64,000 bases of DNA from positions 1 through 64,000 of the forward strand of contig NW_026089448.1 in NCBI RefSeq assembly GCF_933775445.1, in the 5' to 3' direction. Positions 42,841 to 54,125 of this stretch are shown in pieces. Positions within the stretch are counted from its first letter, which is position 1, and the number at the start of each line of letters is the position of its first letter. The translations under genes and the position numbers were made by a program. Source of the DNA: Argentina anserina. Taxonomy: Eukaryota; Streptophyta; Magnoliopsida; Rosales; Rosaceae. The notes under the pieces are model-generated. The model searched no databases. It was not told the DNA's origin and was given only the letters and a program-made list of their open reading frames with translations.

Positions 42841-42847
42841 TTTTATA
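42841..42847 (-). promoter_or_regulatory. Putative LTR TATA box (TATAAAA)
   Basis: On the minus strand the sequence reads CTCTATAAAAGGC, a near-ideal plant TATA element, about 660 bp from the right (U3) end of the element. Transcription would start about 25-32 bp further on, near 42810-42818, and mark the U3/R boundary. Position and context support minus-strand orientation of the LTR. No expression evidence is available. Confidence 0.55.
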
Positions 42848-42898
42848 GAGGAAGGAGGAGAGGAGGGGCTGCTAGGGTTTTGAATGGGCTGATCCATG

Positions 42899-43186
42899 TA
42901 TTTCCTTTTTTTTCTTTTCTTTCCTTCTCGATTGAATGATGATCATCTTTGTTGGTCACATGCATTCTCCCTTCTTCTAGACCACATGCATTCTTCAGAA
43001 TTATCTCTTTGTTCTCTCCTTCCTTTTTCTTCTTTTGTTTCCTTCTTTTCTTATTCTTTCCATTTAATGGCCGGATGAACCTTCCCTCCTTTAAGGCTGC
43101 ATACTTCTTCCTTTTCATCTTATTCAGAAACTAAATTACTTCTTTCCCTTTTCTCCTTTTGTTTCCTTCTTCTCCTCTTTCTTTCC
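42899..43186 (-). other. Purine-rich U3 tract
   Basis: Mostly pyrimidines on the + strand (T and C runs such as CTTTTTCTTCTTTTGTTTCC), so GA-rich on the strand in which the LTR would be transcribed, directly upstream of the TATA box. The word CTTTTGTTTCCTTCTT recurs near 43024 and 43156. Such tracts can act as transcription-factor sites or simply be low-complexity expansions; the sequence does not decide. Short open frames across it are rich in F, S and L or in K and E because of this bias. Confidence 0.6.
42957..42994 (-). repeat. 12-bp direct repeat in U3 (CACATGCATTCT x2)
   Basis: CACATGCATTCT occurs at 42957-42968 and again at 42983-42994, a spacing of 26 bp, about 110-150 bp upstream of the proposed TATA box. 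Its core CATGCA is the RY-type word known from plant promoters, so a regulatory role is possible. The evidence is only the exact duplication and its position. Confidence 0.5.
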
Positions 43187-43505
43187 ATAATTTCCAACTC
43201 ATTATCTCACATTTAATTCTGAAAATAAGGAAAGGAAATAATAAATATAAATCACATATGTTACAGAAATATCGAATAAAAAAAAATCCTAACCAAACTA
43301 GGTTTCCTAGTTCGACAAGGAATACTACTCTATAGCACTCTCGACAATTTCTGCATTTTACACCTGTTTTAGCACCAAAAGGGAACGAACGTCACTAAAG
43401 ACACCTAACTCGACTCAATGACTCTATATTACAATAATAAGGGCTAAGCAAAGTACAAATAGAGGTAAAAACATGTTAAGAACGTCGCACAAAGTGCTCC
43501 TATCA

Positions 43506-46500
43506 AAAGATACGCAAACGATGTAAAGATACTCAGTTTGAAAGAAACACACTGCCACACTTGCAAAACTCTCAAATTCAATAGAAACTCGCATCAGAAA
43601 GCCTTACAGAAAGATACTCAAACGAGAATTGAAAAGATACACAATTGGAATAGTAAAGATACGCAAACGATGTAAACATACTCAATTTGAAAGAAACACA
43701 CTGCCACACTTGCAAAACTCTCAAATTCAATAGAAACTCGCATCAGAAAGCCTTACAGAAAGATACTGAAACGAGAATTGAAAAGATACACAATTGGAAT
43801 AGTAAAGATACGCAAACGATGTAAACATACTCAATTTGAAAGAAACACACTCCCACACTTGCAAAACTCTCAAATTCAATAGAAATTCGCATCAGAAAGC
43901 CTTACATAAAGATACTCAAACGACAATTGAAAAGATACACAATTGGAATAGTAAAGATACGCAAACGATGTAAACATACTCAATTTGAAAGAAACACACT
44001 CCCAGACTTGCAAAACTCTCAAATTCAATAGAAACTCGCATCAGAAAGCCTTACAGAAAGATACTCAAACGAGAATTGAAAAGATACACAATTGGAATAG
44101 TAAAGATACGCAAACGATGTAAACATACTCAATTTGAAAGAAACACACTGCCACACTTGCAAAACTCTCAAATTCAATAGAAACTCGCATCAGAAAGCCT
44201 TACATAAAGATACTCAAACGACAATTGAAAAGATACACAATTGGAATAGTAAATATACGCAAACGATGTAAAGATACTCAGTTTGAAAGAAACACACTGC
44301 CACACTTGCAAAACTCTCAAATTCAATAGAAACTCGCATCAGAAAGCCTTACATAAAGATACTCAAACGAGAATTGAAAAGATAAACAATTGGAATAGTA
44401 AAGATACGCAAACGATGAAAAGATACTCAATTTGAAAGAAACACACTGCCACACTTGCAAAACTCTCAAATTCAATAGAAACTCGCATCAGAAAGCCTTA
44501 CATAAAGATACTCAAACGAGAATTGAAAAGATACACAATTGGAATAGTAAAGATACGCAAACGATGTAAAGATACTCAGTTTGAAAGAAACACACTCCCA
44601 CACTTGCAAAACTCTCAAATTCAATAGAAACTCGCATCAGAAAGCCTTACATAAAGATATTCAAACGAGAATTGAAAAGATACACAATTGGAATAGTAAA
44701 CATACGCAAACGATGTAAAGATACTCAGTTTGAAAGAAACACACTCCCACACTTTCAAAACTCTCAAATTCAATAGAAACTCGCATCAGAAAGCCGTTCA
44801 GAAAGATACTCAAACGAGAATTGAAAAGATACACAATTGGAATATTAAAGATACGCAAACGATGTAAAGATACTCAGTTTGAAAGAAACACACTCCCACA
44901 CTTGCAAAACTCTCAAATTCAATAGAAATTCGCATCAGAAAGCCGTTCAGAAAGATACTCAAACGACAATTGAAAAGATACACAATTGGAATAGTAAAGA
45001 TACGCAAACGATGTAAACATACTCAATTTGAAAGAAACACACTCCCAGACTTGCAAAACTCTCAAATTCAATAGAAACTCGCATCAGAAAGCCTTACATA
45101 AAGATACTCAAACGACAATTGAAAAGATACACAATTGGAATAGTAAAGATACGCAAACGATGTAAACATACTCAATTTGAAAGAAACACACTGCCACACT
45201 TGCAAAACTCTCAAATTCAATAGAAACTCGCATCAGAAAGCCTTACAGAAAGATACTCAAACGAGAATTGAAAAGATACACAATTGGAATAGTAAATATA
45301 CGCAAACGATGTAAACATACTCAATTTGAAAGAAACACACTGCCACACTTGCAAAACTCTCAAATTCAATAGAAACTCGCATCAGAAAGCCCTACAGAAA
45401 GATACTCAAACGAGAATTGAAAAGATACACAACTGGAATAGTAAAGATACGCAAACGATGTAAACATACTCAGTTTGAAAGAAACACACTCCCACACTTG
45501 CAAAACTCTCAAATTCAATAGAAACTCGCATCAGAAAAGCCTTACATAAAGATACTCAAACGACAATTGAAAAGATACACAATTGGAATAGTAAATATAT
45601 GCAACGATGTAAAGATACTCAGTTTGAAAGCAACACACTCCCACACTTGCAAAACTCTCAAATTCAATAGAAACTCGCATCAGAAAGCCTTACAGAAAGA
45701 TACTCAAACGAGAATTGAAAAGATACACAATTGGAATAGTAAAGATACGCAAACGATGAAAAGATACTCAGTTTGAAAGAAACACACTCCCACACTTGCA
45801 AAACTCTCAAATTCAATAGAAACTCGCATCAGAAAGCCTTACAGAAAGATACTCAAACGAGAATTGAAAAGATACACAATTGGAATAGTAAAGATACGCA
45901 AACGATGTAAAGATACTCAGTTTGAAAGAAACACACTCCCACACTTGCAAAACCCTCAAATTCAATAGAAACTCGCATCAGAAAGCCGTTCAGAAAGATA
46001 CTCAAACGAGAATTGAAAAGATACACAATTGGAATAGTAAAGATACGCAAGCGATGTAAAGTTACTCAGTTTGAAAGAAACACACTCCCACACTTGTAAA
46101 ACTCTCAAATTCAATAGAAACTCGCTTCAGAAAGCCGTTCAGAAAGATACTCAAACGAGAATTGAAAAGATACACAATTTTAATGGTAAAGATACGCAAA
46201 CGATGTAAAGATACTCAGTTTGAAAGAAACACACTCCCACACTTGCAAAACTCTCAAATTCAATAGAAACTCGAATCAGAAAGCCGTTCAGAAAGATACT
46301 CAAACGAGAATTGAAAAGATACACAATTGGAATAGTAAACATACGCAAACGATGTAAACATACTCAATTTGAAAGAAACACACTGCCACACTTGCAAAAC
46401 TCTCAAATTCAATAGAAACTCGCATCAGAAAAGCCTTACATAAAGATACTCAAACGAAAATTGAAAAGATACACAATTGGAATAGTAAATATACGCAAAC

Positions 46501-46637
46501 GATGTAAAGATACTCAGTTTGAAAGAAACACACTCCCACACTTGCAAAACTCTCAAATTCAATAGAAACTCGCATCAGAAAGCCTTACACAAAGATACTC
46601 AAACGAGAATTGAAAAGATACACAATTGGAATAGTAA
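43506..46637 (+). repeat. 3132-bp direct duplication, right copy
   Basis: Near-identical partner of 38630-41761, starting at the first base after the element (AAAGATACG) and ending at GTAA (46637). There the array continues with AGATACG and no second element. Length is 21 x 149 + 3: two extra A insertions, one deletion and a 2-bp AA overlap at the element. The three differences seen over 3.1 kb imply that this duplication is younger than most blocks in the window. Confidence 0.93.
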
Positions 46638-47920
46638 AGATACGCAAACGATGTAAAGATACTCAGTTTGAAAGAAACACACTCCCACACTTGCTAAACT
46701 CTCAAATTCAATAGAAACTCGCATCAGAAAGCCGTTCAGAAAGAAACTCAAACGACAATTGAAAAGATACACAATTGGTATAGTAAATATTCGCAAATGA
46801 TGTAAAGATACTCAGTTTGAAAGAAACACACTCCAACACTTGCAAAACTCTCAAATTCAATAGAAACTCGCATCAGAAAGCCTTACAGAAAGATACTCAA
46901 ACGAGAATTGAAAAGATACACAATTGGAATAGTAAATATACGCAAACGATGTCAAGATACTCAGTTTGAAAGAAACACACTCCCACACTTGCAAAACTCT
47001 CAAATTCAATAGAAACTCGCATCAGAAAGCCGTTCAGAAAGATACTCAAACGACAATTGAAAAGATACACAATTGGAATAGTAAATATTCGCAAATGATG
47101 TAAACATACTCAGTTTGAAAGAAACACACTGCCACACTTGCAAAACTCTCAAATTCAATAGAAACTCGCATCAGAAAGCCCTACAGAAAGATACTCAAAC
47201 GAGAATTGAAAAGATACACAACTGGAATAGTAAAGATACGCAAACGATGTAAAGATACTCAGTTTGAAAGAAACACACTCCCACACTTGCAACACTCTCA
47301 AATTCAATAGAAACTCGCATCAGAAAGCCTTACAGAAAGATACTCAAACGAGAATTGAAAAGATACACAATTGGAATAGTAAATATACGCAAACGATGTA
47401 AAGATACTCAGTTTGAAAGAAACACACTCCCACACTTGCAAAACTCTCAAATTCAATAGAAACTCGCATCAGAAAGCCTTACACAAAGATACTCAAACGA
47501 GAATTGAAAAGATACACAATTAGAATAGTAAAGATACGCAAGCGATGTAAAGATACTCAGTTTGAAAGAAACACACTCCCACACTTGTAAAACTCTCAAA
47601 TTCAATAGAAACTCGCTTCAGAAAGCCGTTCAGAAAGATACTCAAACGAGAATTGAAAAGATACACAATTTTAATGGTAAAGATACGCAAACGATGTAAA
47701 GATACTCAGTTTGAAAGAAACACACTCCCACACTTGCAAAACTCTCAAATTCAATAGAAACTCGAATCAGAAAGCCGTTCAGAAAGATACTCAAACGAGA
47801 ATTGAAAAGATACACAATTGGTATAGTAAAGATACGCAAACGATGTAAAGATACTCAGTTTGAAAGAAACACACTCCCACACTTGCAAAACTCTCAAATT
47901 CAATAGAAACTCGCATCAGA

Positions 47921-48821
47921 AAGCCCTACAGAAAGATACTCAAACGAGAATTGAAAAGATACACAACTGGAATAGTAAAGATACGCAAACGATGTAAACA
48001 TACTCAGTTTGAAAGAAACACACTCCCACACTTGCAAAACTCTCAAATTCAATAGAAACTCGCATCAGAAAAGCCTTACATAAAGATACTCAAACGACAA
48101 TTGAAAAGATACACAATTGGAATAGTAAATATATGCAAACGATGTAAAGATACTCAGTTTGAAAGCAACACACTCCCACACTTGCAAAACTCTCAAATTC
48201 AATAGAAACTCGAATCAGAAAGCCGTTCAGAAAGATACTCAAACGAGAATTGAAAAGATACACAATTGGAATAGTAAAGATACGCAAACGATGTAAAGAT
48301 ACTCAGTTTGAAAGAAACACACTCCCACACTTGCAAAACTCTCAAATTCAATAAAAACTCGCATCAGAAAAGCCTTACATAAAGATACTCAAACGACAAT
48401 TGAAAAGATACACAATTGGAATAGTAAATATATGCAAACGATGTAAAGATACTCAGTTTGAAAGCAACACACTCCCACACTTGCAAAACTCTCAAATTCA
48501 ATAGAAACTCGAATCAGAAAGCCGTTCAGAAAGATACTCAAACGAGAATTGAAAAGATACACAATTGGAATAGTAAAGATACGCAAACGATGTAAAGATA
48601 CTCAGTTTGAAAGAAACACACTCCCACACTTGCAAAACTCTCAAATTCAATAGAAACTCGCATCAGAAAGCTTTACATAAAGATACTCAAACGAGAATTG
48701 AAAAGATACACAATTGGAATAGTAAAGATACGCAAACGATGTAAACATACTCAATTTGAAAGAAACACACTGCCACACTTGCAAAACTCTCAAATTCAAT
48801 AGAAACTCGCATCAGAAAGCC
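47921..48821 (+). repeat. 7-monomer-offset duplication, copy 1, with nested dimer
   Basis: Matches 48966-49866 at an offset of 1045 bp (7 x 149 + 2). It starts at the GCCCTACAG monomer with ACAACTGG. Inside, a two-monomer unit of 299 bp (two monomers plus one extra A), with CAGAAAAGCC, ATATGCAAACG, GAAAGCAACAC and CGAATCAG, occurs twice in tandem (from about 48069 and 48368). The structure is therefore nested: dimer duplication first, then duplication of the whole block. Confidence 0.8.
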
Positions 48822-48965
48822 GTTCAGAAAGATACTCAAACGAGAATTGAAAAGATACACAATTGGAATAGTAAATATACGCAAACGATGTAAAGATACT
48901 CAGTTTGAAAGAAACACACTCCCACACTTGCAAAACTCTCAAATTCAATAGAAACTCGCATCAGA

Positions 48966-49866
48966 AAGCCCTACAGAAAGATACTCAAACGAGAATTGAA
49001 AAGATACACAACTGGAATAGTAAAGATACGCAAACGATGTAAACATACTCAGTTTGAAAGAAACACACTCCCACACTTGCAAAACTCTCAAATTCAATAG
49101 AAACTCGCATCAGAAAAGCCTTACATAAAGATACTCAAACGACAATTGAAAAGATACACAATTGGAATAGTAAATATATGCAAACGATGTAAAGATACTC
49201 AGTTTGAAAGCAACACACTCCCACACTTGCAAAACTCTCAAATTCAATAGAAACTCGAATCAGAAAGCCGTTCAGAAAGATACTCAAACGAGAATTGAAA
49301 AGATACACAATTGGAATAGTAAAGATACGCAAACGATGTAAAGATACTCAGTTTGAAAGAAACACACTCCCACACTTGCAAAACTCTCAAATTCAATAAA
49401 AACTCGCATCAGAAAAGCCTTACATAAAGATACTCAAACGACAATTGAAAAGATACACAATTGGAATAGTAAATATATGCAAACGATGTAAAGATACTCA
49501 GTTTGAAAGCAACACACTCCCACACTTGCAAAACTCTCAAATTCAATAGAAACTCGAATCAGAAAGCCGTTCAGAAAGATACTCAAACGAGAATTGAAAA
49601 GATACACAATTGGAATAGTAAAGATACGCAAACGATGTAAAGATACTCAGTTTGAAAGAAACACACTCCCACACTTGCAAAACTCTCAAATTCAATAGAA
49701 ACTCGCATCAGAAAGCTTTACATAAAGATACTCAAACGAGAATTGAAAAGATACACAATTGGAATAGTAAAGATACGCAAACGATGTAAACATACTCAAT
49801 TTGAAAGAAACACACTGCCACACTTCCAAAACTCTCAAATTCAATAGAAACTCGCATCAGAAAGCC
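48966..49866 (+). repeat. 7-monomer-offset duplication, copy 2, with nested dimer
   Basis: Second copy of the 0.9-kb block, also with two tandem 299-bp dimers (from about 49114 and 49413). A private change is CACTTCCAAAAC near 49824. It ends where GCCTTACAT replaces GCCGTTC. Confidence 0.8.
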
Positions 49867-52429
49867 TTACATAAAGATACTCAAACGAGAATTGAAAAGA
49901 TACACAATTGGAATAGTAAATATACGCAAACGATGTAAAGATACTCAGTTTGAAAGAAACACACTCCCACACTTGCAAAACTCTCAAATTCAATAGAAAC
50001 TCGCATCAGAAAGCCTTACAGAAAGATACTCAAACGAGAATTGAAAAGATACACAATTGGAATAGTAAAGATACGCAAACGATGTAAACATAATCAATTT
50101 GAAAGAAACACACTGCCACACTTGCAAAACTCTCAAATTCAATAGAAACTCGAATCTGAAAGCCGTTCAGAAAGATACTCAAACGAGAATTGAAAAGATA
50201 CACCATTGGAATAGTAAAGATACGCAAACGATGTAAAGATACTCAGTTTGAAAGAAACACACTCCCACACTTGCAAAACTCTCAAATTCAATAGAAACTC
50301 GAATCAGAAAGCCGTTCAGAAAGATACTTAAACGAGAATTGAAAAGATACACAATTGGAATATTAAAGATACGCAAACGATGTAAACATACTCAATTTGA
50401 AAGAAACACACTGCCACACTTGCAAAACTCTCAAATTCAATAGAAACTCGCATCAGAAAGCCTTACAGAAAGATACTCAAACGAGAATTGAAAAGATACA
50501 CAATTGGAATAGTAAAGATACGCAAACGTTGTAAAGATACTCAGTTTGAAAGAAACACACTCCCACACTTGCAAAACTCTCAAATTCAATAGAAACTCGC
50601 ATCAGATAGCCTTACAGAAAGATACTCAAACGAGAATTGAAAAGATACACAATTGGAATAGTAAAGATACGCAAGCGATGTAAAGATACTCAGTTTGAAA
50701 GAAACACACTCCCACACTTGTAAAACTCTCAAATTCAATAGAAACTCGCTTCAGAAAGCCGTTCAGAAAGATACTCAAACGAGAATTGAAAAGATACACA
50801 ATTGGAAAGGTAAAGATACGCAAACGATGTAAAGATACTCAATTTGAAAGAAACACACTGCCACACTTGCAAAACTCTCAAATTCAATAGAAACTCGAAT
50901 CAGAAAGCCGTTCAGAAAGATACTCAAACGAGAATTGAAAAGATACACAATTGGAATAGTAAAGATACGCAAACGATGTAAACATACTCAATTTGAAAGA
51001 AACACACTGCCACACTTGCAAAACTATCAAATTCAATAGAAACTCGCATCAGAAAGCCTTACATAAAGATACTCAAACGACAATTGAAAAGATACACAAT
51101 TGGAATAGTAAAGATACGCAAACGATGTAAAGATACTCAGTTTGAAAGAAACACACTCCCACACTTGCAAAACTCTCAAATTCAATAGAAACTCGCATCA
51201 GAAAGCCTTACATAAAGATACTCAAACGAGAATTGAAAAGATACACAATTGGAATAGTAAATATACGCAAACGATGTAAAGATACTCAGTTTGAAAGAAA
51301 CACACTCCCACACTTGCAAAACTCTCAAATTCAATAGAAACTCGCATCAGAAAGCCTTACATAAAGATACTCAAACGAGAATTGAAAAGATACACAATTG
51401 GAATAGTAAAGATACGCAAACGATGTAAAGATACTCAGTTTGAAAGCAACACACTCCCACACTTGCAAAACTCTCAAATTCAATAGAAACTCGCATCAGA
51501 AAGCCTTACAGAAAGATACTCAAACGAGAATTGAAAAGATACACAATTGGAATAGTAAAGATACGCAAACGATGTAAAGATACTCAGTTTGAAAGAAACA
51601 CACTCCCACACTTGCAAAACTCTCAAATTCAATAGAAACTCGCATCAGAAAGCCTTACAGAAAGATACTCAAACGAGAATTGAAAAGATACACAATTGGA
51701 ATAGTAAAGATACGCAAACGATGTAAAGATACTCAGTTTGAAAGAAACACACTCCCACACTTGCAAAACTCTCAAATTCAATAGAAACTCGCATCAGAAA
51801 GCCTTACAGAAAGATACTCAAACGAGAATTGGAAATGTACACAATTGGAATAGTAAAGATACGCAAACGATGTAAACATACTCAATTTGAAAGAAACACA
51901 CTACCACACTTGCAAAACTCTCAAATTCAATAGAAACTCGAATCAGAAAGCCGTTCAGAAAGATACTCAAACGAGAATTGAAAAGATACACCATTGGAAT
52001 AGTAAAGATACGCAAACGATGTAAAGATACTCAGTTTGAAAGAAACACACTCCCACACTTGCAAAACTCTCAAATTCAATAGAAACTCGAATCAGAAAGC
52101 CGTTCAGAAAGATACTCAAACGAGAATTGAAAAGATACACAATTGGAATATTAAAGATACGCAAACGATGTAAACATACTCAATTTGAAAGAAACACACT
52201 GCCACACTTGCAAAACTCTCAAATTCAATAGAAACTCGCATCAGAAAGCCTTACAGAAAGATACCCAAACGAGAATTGAAAAGATACACAATTGGAATAG
52301 TAAATATACGCAAACGATGTAAAGATACTCAGTTTGAAAGAAACACACTCCCACACTTGCAAAACTCTCAAATTCAATAGAAACTCGCATCAGAAAGCCT
52401 TACAGAAAGATACTCAAACGAGAATTGAA

Positions 52430-54125
52430 AAGATACACAATTGGAGTAGTAAATATACGCAAACGATGTAAAGATACTCAGTTTGAAAGAAACACACTCC
52501 CACACTTGGAAAACTCTCAAATTCAATAGAAACTCGAATCAGAAAGCCGTTTAGAAAGATACTCAAACGAGAATTGAAAAGATACACAATTTTAATGGTA
52601 AAGATACGCAAACGATGTAAAGATACTCAGTTTGAAAGAAACACACTCCCACACTTGCAAAACTCTCAAATTCAATAGAAACTCGCATCAGAAAGCCGTT
52701 CAGAAAGATACTCAAACGAGAATTGAAAAGATACACAATTGGAATAGTAAAGATACGCAAACGATGTAAAGATACTCAGTTTGAAAGAAACACACTCCCA
52801 CACTTGCAAAACTCTCAAATTCAATAGAAACTCGCATCAGAAAGCCTTACAGAAAGATACTCAAACGAGAATTGAAAAGATACACAATTGGAATAGTAAA
52901 GATACGCAAGCGATGTAAAGATACTCAGTTTGAAAGAAACACACTCCCACACTTGCAAAACTCTCAAATTCAATAGAAACTCGCATCAGAAAGCCTTACA
53001 GAAAGATACTCAAACGACAATTGAAAAGATACACAATTGGAATAGTAAAGATACGCAAACGATGTAAACATACTCAATTTGAAAGAAACACACTGCCACA
53101 CTTGCAAAACTCTCAAATTCAATAGAAACTCGCATCAGAAAGCCTTACAGAAAGATACTCAAACGAGAATTGAAAAGATACACAATTGGAATAGTAAAGA
53201 TACGCAAACGATGTAAAGATACTCAGTTTGAAAGAAACACACTCCCACACTTGCAAAACTCTCAAATTCAATAGAAACTCGCGTCAGAAAGCCGTTCAGA
53301 AAGATACTCAAACGAGAATTGAAAAGATACACAATTGGAATAGTAAAGATACGCAAACGATGTAAAGATACTCAGTTTGAAAGAAACACACTCCCACACT
53401 TGCAAAACTCTCAAATTCAATAGAAACTCGCATCAGAAAGCCTTACAGAAAGATACTCAAACGACAATTGAAAAGATACACAATTGGAATAGTAAAGATA
53501 CGCAAACGATGTAAACATACTCAATTTGAAAGAAACACACTGCCACACTTGCAAAACTCTCAAATTCAATAGAAACTCGCATCAGAAAGCCTTACAGAAA
53601 GATACTCAAACGAGAATTCAAAATATACACAATTGGAATAGTAAATATACGCAAACGATGTAAAGATACTCAGTTTGAAAGAAACACACTCCCACACTTG
53701 GAAAACTCTCAAATTCAATAGAAACTCGAATCAGAAAGCCGTTTAGAAAGATACTCAAACGAGAATTGAAAAGATACACAATTTTAATGGTAAAGATACG
53801 CAAACGATGTAAAGATACTCAGTTTGAAAGAAACACACTCCCACACTTGCAAAACTCTCAAATTCAATAGAAACTCGCATCAGAAAGCCGTTCAGAAAGA
53901 TACTCAAACGAGAATTGAAAAGATACACAATTGGAATAGTAAAGATACGCAAACGATGTAAAGATACTCAGTTTGAAAGAAACACACTCCCACACTTGCA
54001 AAACTCTCAAATTCAATAGAAACTCGCATCAGAAAGCCTTACAGAAAGATACTCAAACGAGAATTGAAAAGATACACAATTGGAATAGTAAAGATACGCA
54101 AGCGATGTAAAGATACTCAGTTTAA
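52430..54125 (+). repeat. Region with 8-monomer (1192-bp) repetition
   Basis: The rare CACTTGGAAAAC monomer occurs near 52507 and 53699, 1192 bp apart. It is followed in both places by CGAATCAG, GCCGTTTAG and AATTTTAATGG. The match continues to the GCAAGCG monomer near 52909/54101 and stops where CTTGCAAAAC becomes CTTGTAAAAC. Outer limits are approximate. Confidence 0.65.

Larger units (their letters stand above)
41762..43505 (-). mobile_element. Solo-LTR-like insertion (1744 bp), minus orientation
   Basis: The only non-satellite DNA in the window. It begins TGATAGAGCG and ends GCTCCTATCA, so the termini are TG...CA within an inverted hexamer TGATAG/CTATCA, as in LTRs of retrotransposons. 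Read on the minus strand it has about 690 bp of U3 with a purine-rich stretch, a good TATA box (42841-42847), and about 1.05 kb of putative R-U5. There is no open frame of gene size, no gag/pol sequence and no internal second LTR, so a solo LTR is the simplest reading. The satellite flanks share only AA at the insertion point, not a 4-6 bp target-site duplication. I cannot name the family. A non-autonomous DNA transposon is the alternative, because the ends show some further inverted similarity. Confidence 0.7.

Noticed and set aside
42664..43134. Open frames of 60-91 codons on both strands inside the inserted element
   Set aside because: They overlap each other on opposite strands, lie in a pyrimidine/purine-biased tract and give low-complexity peptides (S/P/H, K/E or F/S/L rich). 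No gag, protease or other retroelement motif is visible. The 77-codon minus frame (42664-42897) spans the proposed TATA box, which argues against it as an LTR-encoded gene.
41762..43505. Complete miniature LTR retrotransposon (TRIM) with short LTRs at both ends
   Set aside because: The two ends are similar in inverted, not direct, orientation, and no internal direct copy of either end was found.
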